DNA of 15,519 nt from the NCBI GenBank assembly GCA_002348045.1, contig DDYO01000206.1:942-16460 (forward strand). The letters are read 5' to 3'. Shown here one piece after another: positions 7,709 through 14,107 of the stretch. Every line of letters begins with the position of its first letter. Positions within the stretch are counted from its first letter, which is position 1. The DNA comes from Anaerolineales bacterium UBA2232. GTDB lineage: Bacteria > Chloroflexota > Anaerolineae > UBA2200. Both the position numbers and the translations under genes were made by a program. The notes under the pieces were generated by a model. The model was not told the origin of the DNA. It ran no database searches and was given only the letters and a program-made list of their open reading frames with translations.

Positions 7709-7746
7709 CCCAGCACGTGGTTCAGTGCTCTGGACCACGTGCTGGG
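7709..7746. repeat. Perfect 13-bp inverted repeat (strong hairpin or operator)
   Basis: CCCAGCACGTGGT (7709-7721) and ACCACGTGCTGGG (7734-7746) are perfect reverse complements around a 12-base loop. Each arm contains the palindrome CACGTG. A direct repeat TTCAGTGC at 7701-7708 and 7721-7728 overlaps it with a 20-base period. There is no T-run on the + side. On the minus strand it lies about 95 bases beyond the acyltransferase stop, so it could be a terminator-like or mRNA-stabilising structure for that gene, or a protein-binding site. Confidence 0.6.
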
Positions 7747-7841
7747 TATGGGGTCATCGGATTGACTCGGCTGCGGTCGTCGTGGGCTGGCAGCGGGAAT
7801 CAGCGGGGCAGGAACGAGCCCCAGGCAACGCCGCAGGGTGA

Positions 7842-8645
7842 CTAACAGGCGCTCAGCCGGCGGCAGGTTTCCTCGTACTTTTCGTCCGCATTCTCAAAGT
7901 CAGCGCGCTGGCCCGGGGGCAGCAGCTGTGCAATGCGGCACATGGCCAGTCGCGTAAGGTCATTGAGATAGTCGGACTTTTCGAAATCGGTCATATCGAT
8001 ACGGCCGACAGGGTCAATGGGCTCGCCGAACCTGACCTTGACCACGCGAGGTTTGCCCTTGTGTTCCTTGTATTCCAGGGCCATGGGAACGAGGGGAATG
8101 CCCTTGGAGACCGCAAACTGCGCAGCGCCTGTTCGGCGGTCCTCTTCCAGTAGCCCGTTGCCTCGGGTGCTGCCGGTAATGGACATCCAGAGGATGCCGT
8201 CAGGCTCATCGAGGAAAGCGAGGATATCCTTCAGAACCCTTCTATCGAGGCGATAAACCCCTGCATCGTCCTTCTGGACAGGAAACACATGGTGCTCAAT
8301 CCCAAGGGCCTTTAGCATGACGCTAGCACCGCTGACGACCTCAGGTCGAGCAATGGCATTAAGACGGAATCTCTGGCCGGGCAAGCGGCAGCTAACCTTT
8401 ATGACCGCGTTCATGGCGCTGTAAACCGATGGATAATTGCTCACGAGGATGGCTCGCTTGCCATCGCCCAAATAGTCGGGAATGGCCTCAACGTTAATGC
8501 TGCTGAGGGAAAGATCTACTGCCCTCCTGACCTGCGCACTGCGGTCCAGAAGCCGCATAGATCGCAGAGTCGAGTCGACCGCGCCCAAGATTTGCTCTTT
8601 TGCCGATGGCGCCATGACGATCGATTGGCTCAGTTGTTCTCCCAT
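7842..8645 (-). CDS. PlsC-like lysophospholipid/glycerolipid acyltransferase family protein with altered motifs
   Basis: A 267-residue protein resembling the glycerolipid acyltransferase (PlsC/LPLAT) domain, which normally moves an acyl chain onto a lysophospholipid or similar acceptor. Order of segments: GKRAILVSNYPSVYSAMNAV (62-81), where the family has NHxSxxD; ARPEVVSG (99-106); a central PDGILWMSITGSTRGNG (148-164), where the family has the EGTRS block; then RTGAAQFAVSKGIPLVPMAL (171-190), matching the K/RxGxxxLAxxxxxPIVPV block; and VVKVRFGEPI (201-210), the usual final strand. The catalytic histidine of HX4D is replaced by Tyr71 and the aspartate is also absent. It may be inactive, use another acceptor chemistry, or be only a relative. 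No membrane segment is obvious. ATG 8645 follows GAGGAG by 6-7 bases. The stop codon of the frameshifted ORF upstream lies inside this leader. Confidence 0.65.
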   Translation of the reverse strand: MGEQLSQSIVMAPSAKEQILGAVDSTLRSMRLLDRSAQVRRAVDLSLSSINVEAIPDYLGDGKRAILVSNYPSVYSAMNAVIKVSCRLPGQRFRLNAIARPEVVSGASVMLKALGIEHHVFPVQKDDAGVYRLDRRVLKDILAFLDEPDGILWMSITGSTRGNGLLEEDRRTGAAQFAVSKGIPLVPMALEYKEHKGKPRVVKVRFGEPIDPVGRIDMTDFEKSDYLNDLTRLAMCRIAQLLPPGQRADFENADEKYEETCRRLSAC

Positions 8646-8648
8646 TCA

Positions 8649-8851
8649 TTACTCCTCTAGCAGAATCGTGTTGACCGGCCAGACGCGGATAAGGGCCTGC
8701 AAGTCTGACTCTGGAATCCAGCGGTGCCCTGGGTGAGGAACCCAGCGCCAAGCACGTCTCCATCGGGCGATAAGAGGACCGTCCAGACGCGCCCCAAATG
8801 AAAGACATGGTTCCCGTCCAAAGCAGCAACCACGTCAACGCTGACGAGACC
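8649..8851 (-). pseudogene. Short gene with an apparent one-base frameshift, directly upstream of the acyltransferase
   Basis: On the minus strand, 8851-8729 reads GLVSVDVVAALDGNHVF, then HLGRVWTVLLSPDG and DVLGAGFLTQ. A second frame, 8728-8649, reads (G)HRWIPESDLQALIRVWP, then VNTILLEE and TAA. The join falls on the run CCC at 8727-8729 (GGG in the coding sense): adding one G there fuses LTQ-G-HRWIP without a break. The product would be about 61-68 residues with a GTG start at 8833 possible; the frame is closed by TAG at 8854-8852. The ORF ends 3 bases before the acyltransferase ATG and its last codons overlap the ribosome site, a normal operon arrangement. Family unknown. It is either a recent pseudogene or a sequencing slip in a G-run. 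Confidence 0.6.
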
Positions 8852-8854
8852 CTA

Positions 8855-9058
8855 GTTCTAAAGGGCAATCTTTCGAACAACCCACCGAAGGGAGCGACGG
8901 TATTACTGTCTGGGAGAATCGGTGGAGCCCGCAGGCACGACATATGGATTCTACACGATCTGGTGGATTTGTGCAAATCGCGTCTCGATTGGCAAGCGAT
9001 ACCCCAGACTGACGCGGTGAAGACCGTTGGAAAGGCGGCCGTCTTCAGCAGGCCTCGA
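8855..9058. other. Spacer with nothing recognisable
   Basis: About 200 bases upstream of the frameshifted gene. Frames on both strands run through it (for example 8798-9133 on + and up to 8976 on -), but none shows a family, a ribosome site or coding-like composition. The minus-strand segment around 8860-8910 could be more of the broken gene upstream of its stop; I cannot decide. Confidence 0.3.
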
Positions 9059-9087
9059 TTGACAAACGGCCTGAGGTCTGGTAGTGT
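9059..9087 (+). promoter_or_regulatory. Possible promoter of the thrC transcription unit
   Basis: TTGACA (9059-9064), a 17-base spacer, then TAGTGT (9082-9087). The -35 is perfect and the -10 poor (3 of 6). Transcription would start near 9094 and leave a leader of about 80 bases before GTG 9173. It is the only -35/-10 pair I noticed in the right place. Confidence 0.35.
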
Positions 9088-9119
9088 TGTGCATTCGCGG
9101 TGGGCACCTACTGTGGGGA

Positions 9120-9152
9120 ACCGGCACCGTTGAACCGCTGGCAGCGGCCGGT
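9120..9152 (+). promoter_or_regulatory. Nested hairpin in the thrC leader
   Basis: Outer arms ACCGGC (9120-9125) and GCCGGT (9147-9152) are perfect. An inner CGCT/AGCG stem (9136-9139 with 9143-9146) closes a 3-base loop; a 10-base bulge lies on the left. It ends about 20 bases before the GTG, just upstream of the G-run used as ribosome site, so it could affect translation. No T-run and no leader peptide are seen. Confidence 0.3.
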
Positions 9153-9172
9153 GAAGCTTGGGCGGGGGGATC

Positions 9173-10432
9173 GTGGCTAACGTTCAGGGCCTTCAATGCA
9201 TCCTGTGCGGTCGAATCCACCGGGTGGAGGAGACCCTCTACACGTGCCTCTCGTGCGGGCCGTGGGGCATCCTGGACGTATTGTACGACTATGATCGTAT
9301 TGCCCGGAGCGTCACCAGGAGACAGATGGAAGCAAGAGGCGAGCGATCCATCTGGCGCTACGCCGACCTGCTGCCGGTCTCCGATCCGTCACTGATTCCT
9401 CCCCTGCAGGTGGGCTGGACCCCCCTTTACCACGCAGCCAGGCTGGGGCAGGCTCTGGGAATGCCCCATCTGTACATCAAGGATGATGGACGCAACCCTA
9501 CCGCGTCGCTAAAGGACCGAGCGAGCGCGATCGCCGTCACCAAGGCCAGGGAGTTGGGGTTCTCGACCATTACCTGCGCTTCTACGGGGAATGCGGCATC
9601 GTCACTGGCCGGCCTGGCTGCCAGCGTTGGTCTGAACACGGTCATTTTTGTTCCTGAGCGCGCGCCGGCGGCCAAGATTGGGCAACTGCTGATCTTTGGC
9701 GCAACCGTGTTTGCGGTTCATGGGACCTACGACGAGGCTTTCGACCTCTGCTGGGAAGCAGGTGCCGAGTATGGATGGTACAGCCGCAACACCGCCGTCA
9801 ATCCATACCTGTCCGAGGGCAAAAAGACCGCGGCCCTGGAGGTGTGCGAGCAGCTGCAGTGGGAAGTGCCTGATCGAATCGTTGTTTCGGTGGGAGATGG
9901 GTGCATCATAGGCGGCCTCTGGAAAGGGCTGCGGGACCTGTATGCGCTGGGCTGGATTGCCCGCCTCCCGCAGCTCGTCGGAGTCCAGGCTGCCGGAGCG
10001 GCCCCCCTGGTCAAGGCCTGGCAGGAGGGTACGGAAGAGATTATGCCCATGGAGCCACATACGGTGGCCGACAGCATAGCCGTTGGCGTGCCGCGGGATG
10101 GCATCAAGGCTTTGCGCGCTGTGCGCGAGTCGGGGGGCATGTTTGTTGCCGTGAGCGATGACGAAATCCTGGACGCGATGCGCTTATTGGGACGGCAAGG
10201 CGCCGTGTTCGGCGAGCCGGCTGGGGTTGCGGGATTTGCTGGACTGGTGCGGTTGCTGCGGGAAGGCCGCGTCCACCGGGACGAGCGCGTGGTTGTGCTG
10301 GTGACCGGGAACGGGTTGAAGGATACGGAGTCCGCTATTCGGGCGGGCGGGTCGCCGGTTCCGGTGGACGCCGAGATGCCGTCAATCAGGCAGGCCGTGG
10401 GCAAACTGGGTTTGGCCGCGCCGCGGGGCTAG
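9173..10432 (+). CDS. thrC: Threonine synthase with N-terminal zinc ribbon
   Basis: A PLP enzyme converting O-phosphohomoserine to threonine and phosphate in the cytoplasm (419 aa). The N-terminus has a zinc-ribbon-like pair, Cys9-x2-Cys12 and Cys25-x2-Cys28 (CILCGR...YTCLSCG), typical of one branch of threonine synthases. The PLP lysine is Lys114 in NPTASLKDRAS; the cofactor-contacting loop is STGNAASSLAG (137-146); the glycine-rich phosphate loop is VSVGDGCIIGG. The C-terminal VVVLVTGNGLKD is also typical of the family. Start: TTG at 9158 is in frame, but GTG 9173 comes 3 bases after a GGGCGGGGGG run and matches the usual N-terminus. Other amino-acid PLP enzymes share the fold, so the reaction is inferred from overall pattern. 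It is followed by a second PLP enzyme gene 123 bases downstream. Confidence 0.85.
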   Translation: MANVQGLQCILCGRIHRVEETLYTCLSCGPWGILDVLYDYDRIARSVTRRQMEARGERSIWRYADLLPVSDPSLIPPLQVGWTPLYHAARLGQALGMPHLYIKDDGRNPTASLKDRASAIAVTKARELGFSTITCASTGNAASSLAGLAASVGLNTVIFVPERAPAAKIGQLLIFGATVFAVHGTYDEAFDLCWEAGAEYGWYSRNTAVNPYLSEGKKTAALEVCEQLQWEVPDRIVVSVGDGCIIGGLWKGLRDLYALGWIARLPQLVGVQAAGAAPLVKAWQEGTEEIMPMEPHTVADSIAVGVPRDGIKALRAVRESGGMFVAVSDDEILDAMRLLGRQGAVFGEPAGVAGFAGLVRLLREGRVHRDERVVVLVTGNGLKDTESAIRAGGSPVPVDAEMPSIRQAVGKLGLAAPRG

Positions 10433-10555
10433 CCATCTTGGCCTGCAAAGAAAACCCTGCCATGAGACAGTCGCCGAGTGAAGGCGGCTCTGGTGAGGCA
10501 CTAGGGTTCTTGCACAGGCCGTACGGAAACGATGCCACAGGGTGAGGGAGGAACG

Positions 10556-11965
10556 ATGACCACAGGCAGTAAGTTCATTATTGGTCCAACGTTTGAGGAG
10601 ATGCTGCATCCGGATACCATAGACCCGGCAGTGCGCCAGCAAGCATTGGCGAAGCGGTTTAGCGATCCCTTGGATCCCATCAATCTGTACAACATTACCT
10701 GGAAGTCGCCACACGGGAGGGTTTACCACTATGTGTTGCCCGAGGCGCTGACCGGTGTTGAAACGCCCATCGTGGTCCTCTACTCCAAGGATTTCCCGAC
10801 CGGCAGCCACAAAGTTGGCGCCACGTACTCGGTCCTTATCGAAAAGGAGCTGTTTGGCGAGGTGGACCCTGATCGCCACACCCTCATTTGGCCCTCTACG
10901 GGCAACTATGGCATTGGGGGGGCCTACGTCGGATGTAGGATGAACTTTGACAGCGTAGTGATCCTGCCAGAGGAAATGAGCCAGGAGCGTTTCGAGATCA
11001 TACGCAGCTATGGCGCGCGGGTGATTGCCACGCCTGGCTGCGAGAGCAATGTCAAAGAGATCTATGACAAGTGCAAGGAGCTCAAGGCCGCTGATCCTGA
11101 GCGTGTCCGAGTCCTCAACCAGTTCGAGGAGTTCGGCAACTATCGTTTCCACTATTACGTTACCGGCAATACCATCGTCGAGTTGGCAGCGGAGCTCCGG
11201 CAGAGGGGAGTCGGATCGGGTCGCATCGCTGCCTTTGTATCGTCCATGGGCTCCGGGGGCACCATCGCGGCGGGCGAGAGGCTCAAACAGGTGTGGCCCG
11301 ATCACAAAATCGTGGGACTCGAGCCGATCCAGTGCCCCACACTGTTCAACAATGGGTATGGCGGGCACGACATCCAGGGCATTGGAGACAAACACGTGAC
11401 TTGGATTCACAACGTGAACAACATGGATTGCCTGATGGCCATTGACGATCTCGAGTGCAAGTTGGGGTTGCAAGTTCTGGTGGAAGAAGCCGGTTGGCGT
11501 ACACTGAGGGAGGACTGCGGCGTCCCGGAAGATCAGGTGCAAATGCTGGCGACCACCTTTGGGATCTCGGGGGTGTGTAACGTGCTGGGGGCCATCAAGA
11601 CGGCCAAGTTCTATGGCCTTGGCAAAGACGATATCGTGGTGACTATCCTGACTGACGCCATCGACCGATACGGTTCGGTAATGGCGCAATTGACGGCAGC
11701 CCGCGGCCGCATGGATGAGAGCGAAGCTCGCGCGAGACTCAAGGGCATCTTCCACGGCCAGAAACTCGACTGGATTCAGGAGGGCACTCGCGAAGCTAGG
11801 GCTCGCTGGCATAACCTCAAGTACTATACCTGGGTGGAGCAACAGGGCAAGACCGTCGACGAGTTGAACGCTCAGAAGAGTCCCGAGTACTGGCTGGCAC
11901 AGCAAGCGCAGGTAGGCCAGGTGGACGCGCGGTTGCGAAAAGCTGTTCAGAATCAGACAAGGTGA
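10556..11965 (+). CDS. Fold-type II PLP-dependent enzyme of unknown substrate (cysteine synthase/tryptophan synthase beta superfamily)
   Basis: A 469-residue pyridoxal-phosphate enzyme. The likely Schiff-base lysine is Lys86 in PTGSHKVGATYS, like the S-x-K motif of this fold. The cofactor loop is PSTGNYGIGGAYVG (113-126) and the phosphate-binding loop is SSMGSGGTIAAGE. The core gives a beta-replacement/elimination or threonine-synthase-like chemistry, but the substrate is not readable. The protein is longer than O-acetylserine sulfhydrylases (about 300-330 aa): it has a ~70-residue N-terminal lead and a C-terminal helical tail (MDESEARARLKG... YYTWVEQQGKTVDELNAQ). No CBS or regulatory domain is seen. 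The ATG at 10556 is preceded by GAGGGAGG, which rules out the ATG at 10532. It lies between thrC and sfsA, so threonine or sulphur amino-acid metabolism is possible. Confidence 0.8.
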   Translation: MTTGSKFIIGPTFEEMLHPDTIDPAVRQQALAKRFSDPLDPINLYNITWKSPHGRVYHYVLPEALTGVETPIVVLYSKDFPTGSHKVGATYSVLIEKELFGEVDPDRHTLIWPSTGNYGIGGAYVGCRMNFDSVVILPEEMSQERFEIIRSYGARVIATPGCESNVKEIYDKCKELKAADPERVRVLNQFEEFGNYRFHYYVTGNTIVELAAELRQRGVGSGRIAAFVSSMGSGGTIAAGERLKQVWPDHKIVGLEPIQCPTLFNNGYGGHDIQGIGDKHVTWIHNVNNMDCLMAIDDLECKLGLQVLVEEAGWRTLREDCGVPEDQVQMLATTFGISGVCNVLGAIKTAKFYGLGKDDIVVTILTDAIDRYGSVMAQLTAARGRMDESEARARLKGIFHGQKLDWIQEGTREARARWHNLKYYTWVEQQGKTVDELNAQKSPEYWLAQQAQVGQVDARLRKAVQNQTR

Positions 11966-12002
11966 CCCAGACGGCTAAATTGCCGGGCAGAGGTGCGTTG
12001 GC

Positions 12003-12704
12003 GTGAGGTTCCCCAGTCTCATTCGGGCTCGTTTCCTGCAGCGGGACAACCGGTTCCGAGTGACCACAGAGCTTGATGGTGAGCAGGTCTGGGCTCACTT
12101 GGCCAATCCGGGCCGAGCTCGCGAGCTGCTGCGGCCCGGTGCGTCGCTGTTCCTCGTCGAACGACCCGAAGGTCATCGTAAGACAAGGTATGACGTTGCC
12201 CTGGTCGAGGCTCAGGGGCAGCTGATCTCCGCTGATGCCAGGCTGCCCAACGCGCTGTTTGCCGAGGCTCTGGCCCTGGGAAACCTTGGAGCATTCGCCG
12301 GCTTTGCCGTCATGCAGAGGGAGGTTCGCAGGGGTGACAGCCGTCTGGACTTTGTGGTCCAGCGTGAAGGCGACATTCTGTCTCGCTGCTGGGTCGAAGT
12401 CAAGTCGGTTACGCTGGTGGAAAAGGGGGTAGGCCTGTTCCCCGATGCCCCTACGCTGCGCGGACGCCGGCATCTGCTGGAGCTGGCCGACCTGGCTCAG
12501 CATGGGGAGCGAGCGGCGGTAGTGTTCGTTATCCAACGGCCGGATGTGCGCTCCTTGAGACCTAACGACGTGACCGACCCGGCTTTCGGCGACACACTTC
12601 GTCTCGCAGCGAGGAGCGGAGTTGATATCTATGCCCACCGCTGTCTGGTTGACTTGGAAGGGATCTGTATTGATGGTGAGGTGCCCGTAGATCTCAGTGG
12701 ATAG
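12003..12704 (+). CDS. sfsA: SfsA-family protein (DNA/RNA nuclease, sugar fermentation stimulation protein)
   Basis: SfsA was named for its effect on maltose genes in E. coli; the family has an OB-like N-terminal part and a nuclease-like core. The 233-residue length is normal. Seen: RARFLQRDNRFRV (8-20), HLANPGRARELL (32-43), TRYDVALVEA (61-70), the core SRLDFVV (113-119) followed by WVEVKSVTLVEKGVGLFPDA (130-149), and RGRRHLLEL (153-161). The Asp116 and Glu132/Lys134 arrangement is like the D...ExK pattern of restriction-type nucleases. GTG 12003 is the start: AGAGGT lies 9 bases upstream and the protein opens with the usual N-terminus. It lies 37 bases after the PLP-enzyme stop, so it is probably in the same transcript. 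It converges on the U32-like gene. Confidence 0.93.
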   Translation: MRFPSLIRARFLQRDNRFRVTTELDGEQVWAHLANPGRARELLRPGASLFLVERPEGHRKTRYDVALVEAQGQLISADARLPNALFAEALALGNLGAFAGFAVMQREVRRGDSRLDFVVQREGDILSRCWVEVKSVTLVEKGVGLFPDAPTLRGRRHLLELADLAQHGERAAVVFVIQRPDVRSLRPNDVTDPAFGDTLRLAARSGVDIYAHRCLVDLEGICIDGEVPVDLSG

Positions 12705-12940
12705 TGCTGCCAAGGGTGACGGAGAATCGTCGGTTCTGGCGTGCCTTGTCGCTACGAGAGCAGGGCCCTCCGAATGGTGGGCGGTCTGAGAAAGGCCCCG
12801 TCGGAGGTCCTGCCCCGCGAACTGGATATACCGAAAACAGCCACAGCAATGAGCAGGTCCCTGTCTTATGGCCCAGGCAATGGGTAAAGTCGAACCAGGA
12901 TCGAGCCTCCTGCATAGCTTGTGAGACTGTACGGCGTTGC
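12705..12940. other. Convergent intergenic region with a long imperfect hairpin
   Basis: The gap between sfsA (+) and the U32-like gene (-). GCAGG (12760-12764) and CCTCCGA (12767-12773) pair with TCGGAGG (12801-12807) and CCTGC (12809-12813), a 12-bp stem with a small internal loop and a 27-base apical region. It may serve as a shared transcription block for the convergent genes, but there is no T-run on either side. Open frames here on both strands are not recognisable. Confidence 0.35.
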
Positions 12941-13867
12941 CTAGCGCGGAATAGCCAGTCCTTCGGCGCCCAGCTCGGACTGGGTTGCCTCCGGCATGTA
13001 CTGCTGGAGCAGACGAAGGCCCAGAGCCGCCCGCCGTACCCGCTCGCGGGTGAGTGATACTGCTGTGGCCTCGAGGTGTGATCCGCTGGGATAGATGTTG
13101 GGCGCGTTGCGCAGGCCGAACTTGACGTAGATGGGCGCGGCGACCCGGATGAGCTCCGGGATCTCATAGTGGCGGATGAATCCCCCGAAATCGTCAGGCA
13201 CTTCCACGTAAATGTCCAAGGGAATGTCTATCGCTTGACGGATGGCCGCGATCTGATCGAGGGCGAGGTCGGTCGGAATATTGTAAGTCCCGGCACCCAA
13301 GCGCTCCATCCAGCGGATACTGGCCGGGTTAGCTGCTCCCATCTGCACCGAGACCTTGATCACCAGGTCAGGCGGCAGTTCACCGGCGCGCTTCATCTCA
13401 CCCAGTACGTACAGCAGGCCTTCGTCGGCTACCAGCACTCCACGGATGCCCAGGGCACAGGCTCGTCGAACATCTTCAATGGCAAAGACCAACTGGTCTA
13501 CGCCGCGCAGCCGGGCAGCCAGGGCCTTACCCGCTGGAGTCAGGACCTGAGCACTGGTGTCCCATGACGCACGCGGGCCGACAAAGAGACTGACCTCGAT
13601 GCGCTCTTCGCGCCCCGTACGAGCCATCTCACGAATCTCCTCGTCGGTGAGCAATAAGACTCCGCTTCCTTGGGAGATGCGGTGGATGCGGATGTTGTGT
13701 CGCTCCGCTTCCTCCAGAACAGCCTGAAACGCACGCGGGCCTTCGACGCTGGGGATCTCAACACGGTACTGGGCGCCGTCTGGGAAGCGCTTGGCGGACG
13801 TCGGTCTTTCGTAGGCATCCGCGTCGGGTAGCCCAAGACTGCGCAGGAACGCACGGGTGTTTTGCAT
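12941..13867 (-). CDS. U32-peptidase-like TIM-barrel protein
   Basis: A 308-residue protein that resembles the U32 family by general pattern, but it lacks the HGAxC/SGRC-type signature of classical PrtC/RlhA proteins; the reaction is unknown. Seen: an N-terminal segment FPDGAQYRVEIPSVEGP (28-44), then repeating strand-helix units typical of a TIM barrel: IRIHRISQGSG, ERIEVSLFVGP, DQLVFAIEDV, GIRGVLVADEG, DLVIKVSVQMGAANPAS, GAGTYNIPTDL, IPLDIYVEVPDD, and APIYVKFGLRN. ATG 13867 follows CAGGAGG by 5 bases, which excludes the longer frame from 13984. It is divergent from the GntR-type regulator with which it shares a promoter region, suggesting control by that regulator and a catabolic role. Cytoplasmic. 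Confidence 0.6.
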   Translation of the reverse strand: MQNTRAFLRSLGLPDADAYERPTSAKRFPDGAQYRVEIPSVEGPRAFQAVLEEAERHNIRIHRISQGSGVLLLTDEEIREMARTGREERIEVSLFVGPRASWDTSAQVLTPAGKALAARLRGVDQLVFAIEDVRRACALGIRGVLVADEGLLYVLGEMKRAGELPPDLVIKVSVQMGAANPASIRWMERLGAGTYNIPTDLALDQIAAIRQAIDIPLDIYVEVPDDFGGFIRHYEIPELIRVAAPIYVKFGLRNAPNIYPSGSHLEATAVSLTRERVRRAALGLRLLQQYMPEATQSELGAEGLAIPR

Positions 13868-13895
13868 GGCGGCCTCCTGAATTTGGCGTGAAGCG

Positions 13896-13926
13896 ATTAT
13901 AGCATAGGTAGGGGGGGTATTGACAA
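13896..13926 (-). promoter_or_regulatory. Promoter of the U32-like gene
   Basis: Minus strand: TTGTCA (13926-13921), 19-base spacer, TATAAT (13901-13896), a perfect -10. TGC before it makes an extended -10 (TGnTATAAT), which tolerates the long spacer. Transcription would begin about 20 bases upstream of the ribosome site. The -35 overlaps the -35 of the opposite promoter. Confidence 0.6.
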
Positions 13927-13948
13927 ATCCTGCGCCACATTGTACACT
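13920..13948 (+). promoter_or_regulatory. Promoter of the GntR-type regulator gene
   Basis: TTGACA (13920-13925), a 17-base spacer, and TACACT (13943-13948; 4 of 6). The start of transcription should be near 13955, leaving a leader of about 150 bases before ATG 14108. The repeats at 13957-13983 fall at or just after this start point. Confidence 0.6.
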
Positions 13949-13956
13949 CAATTCGG

Positions 13957-13983
13957 TGGTCTGATGACTAGATGACTGGGTCA
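13957..13983. promoter_or_regulatory. Candidate operator for the GntR/FadR-type regulator
   Basis: TGGTCTGATGA (13957-13967) differs at one position from the FadR-subfamily pattern TNGTNNNACNA. It is followed by the direct repeat GATGACT (13963-13969 and 13971-13977) and by TGACTGGGTCA (13973-13983), an inverted repeat of 4-base arms. The position at the transcription start fits autorepression. Sites of this family vary, so the exact operator is uncertain. Confidence 0.35.
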
Positions 13984-14015
13984 CTGGCTGCTTGCTTACT
14001 CAGTGAGCTAGCCAG
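13984..14015. repeat. Inverted repeat in the regulator leader
   Basis: CTGGCT (13984-13989) and AGCCAG (14010-14015) are perfect 6-base arms around 20 bases. It lies downstream of the candidate operator and about 90 bases before the regulator ATG. It could be a second binding site or an mRNA hairpin; no T-run follows. Confidence 0.3.
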
Positions 14016-14107
14016 ACCTCTGGTTTCTTCCAATGAGTTGGCTGGGTACCGACCGTGAGCACCAGGTGCGTTCCGTTCAAGTGCGTACCGCTGAAGGGGG
14101 TCACACG

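Larger units (their letters stand above)
7436..7841. other. Spacer without a convincing intact gene
   Basis: About 400 bases between the molybdenum hydroxylase promoter and the 3' end of the acyltransferase gene. A 125-residue + strand frame (7388-7765) has no recognisable features. A short coding-like stretch (7528-7617) and a strong inverted repeat (7709-7746) are listed separately. Bases 7747-7841 show nothing notable. Confidence 0.5.

Noticed and set aside
7388..7765. 125-codon + strand frame in the spacer
   Set aside because: Composition is not protein-like and it crosses the promoter and the inverted repeat.
8798..9133. 111-codon + strand frame
   Set aside because: No family, no ribosome site, and it lies antisense to the better-supported frameshifted gene over its first part.
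10382..11905. 507-codon open frame antisense to the PLP enzyme
   Set aside because: Shadow of GC-rich coding on the + strand: no recognisable motif, no ribosome site, and a clear PLP enzyme opposite.
11817..12713. 298-codon minus-strand frame over sfsA
   Set aside because: SfsA motifs on the + strand explain this region; the antisense frame is featureless.
12705..12940. Known structured RNA (RNase P, 6S, riboswitch)
   Set aside because: None of the conserved cores could be seen; only a simple stem is present.
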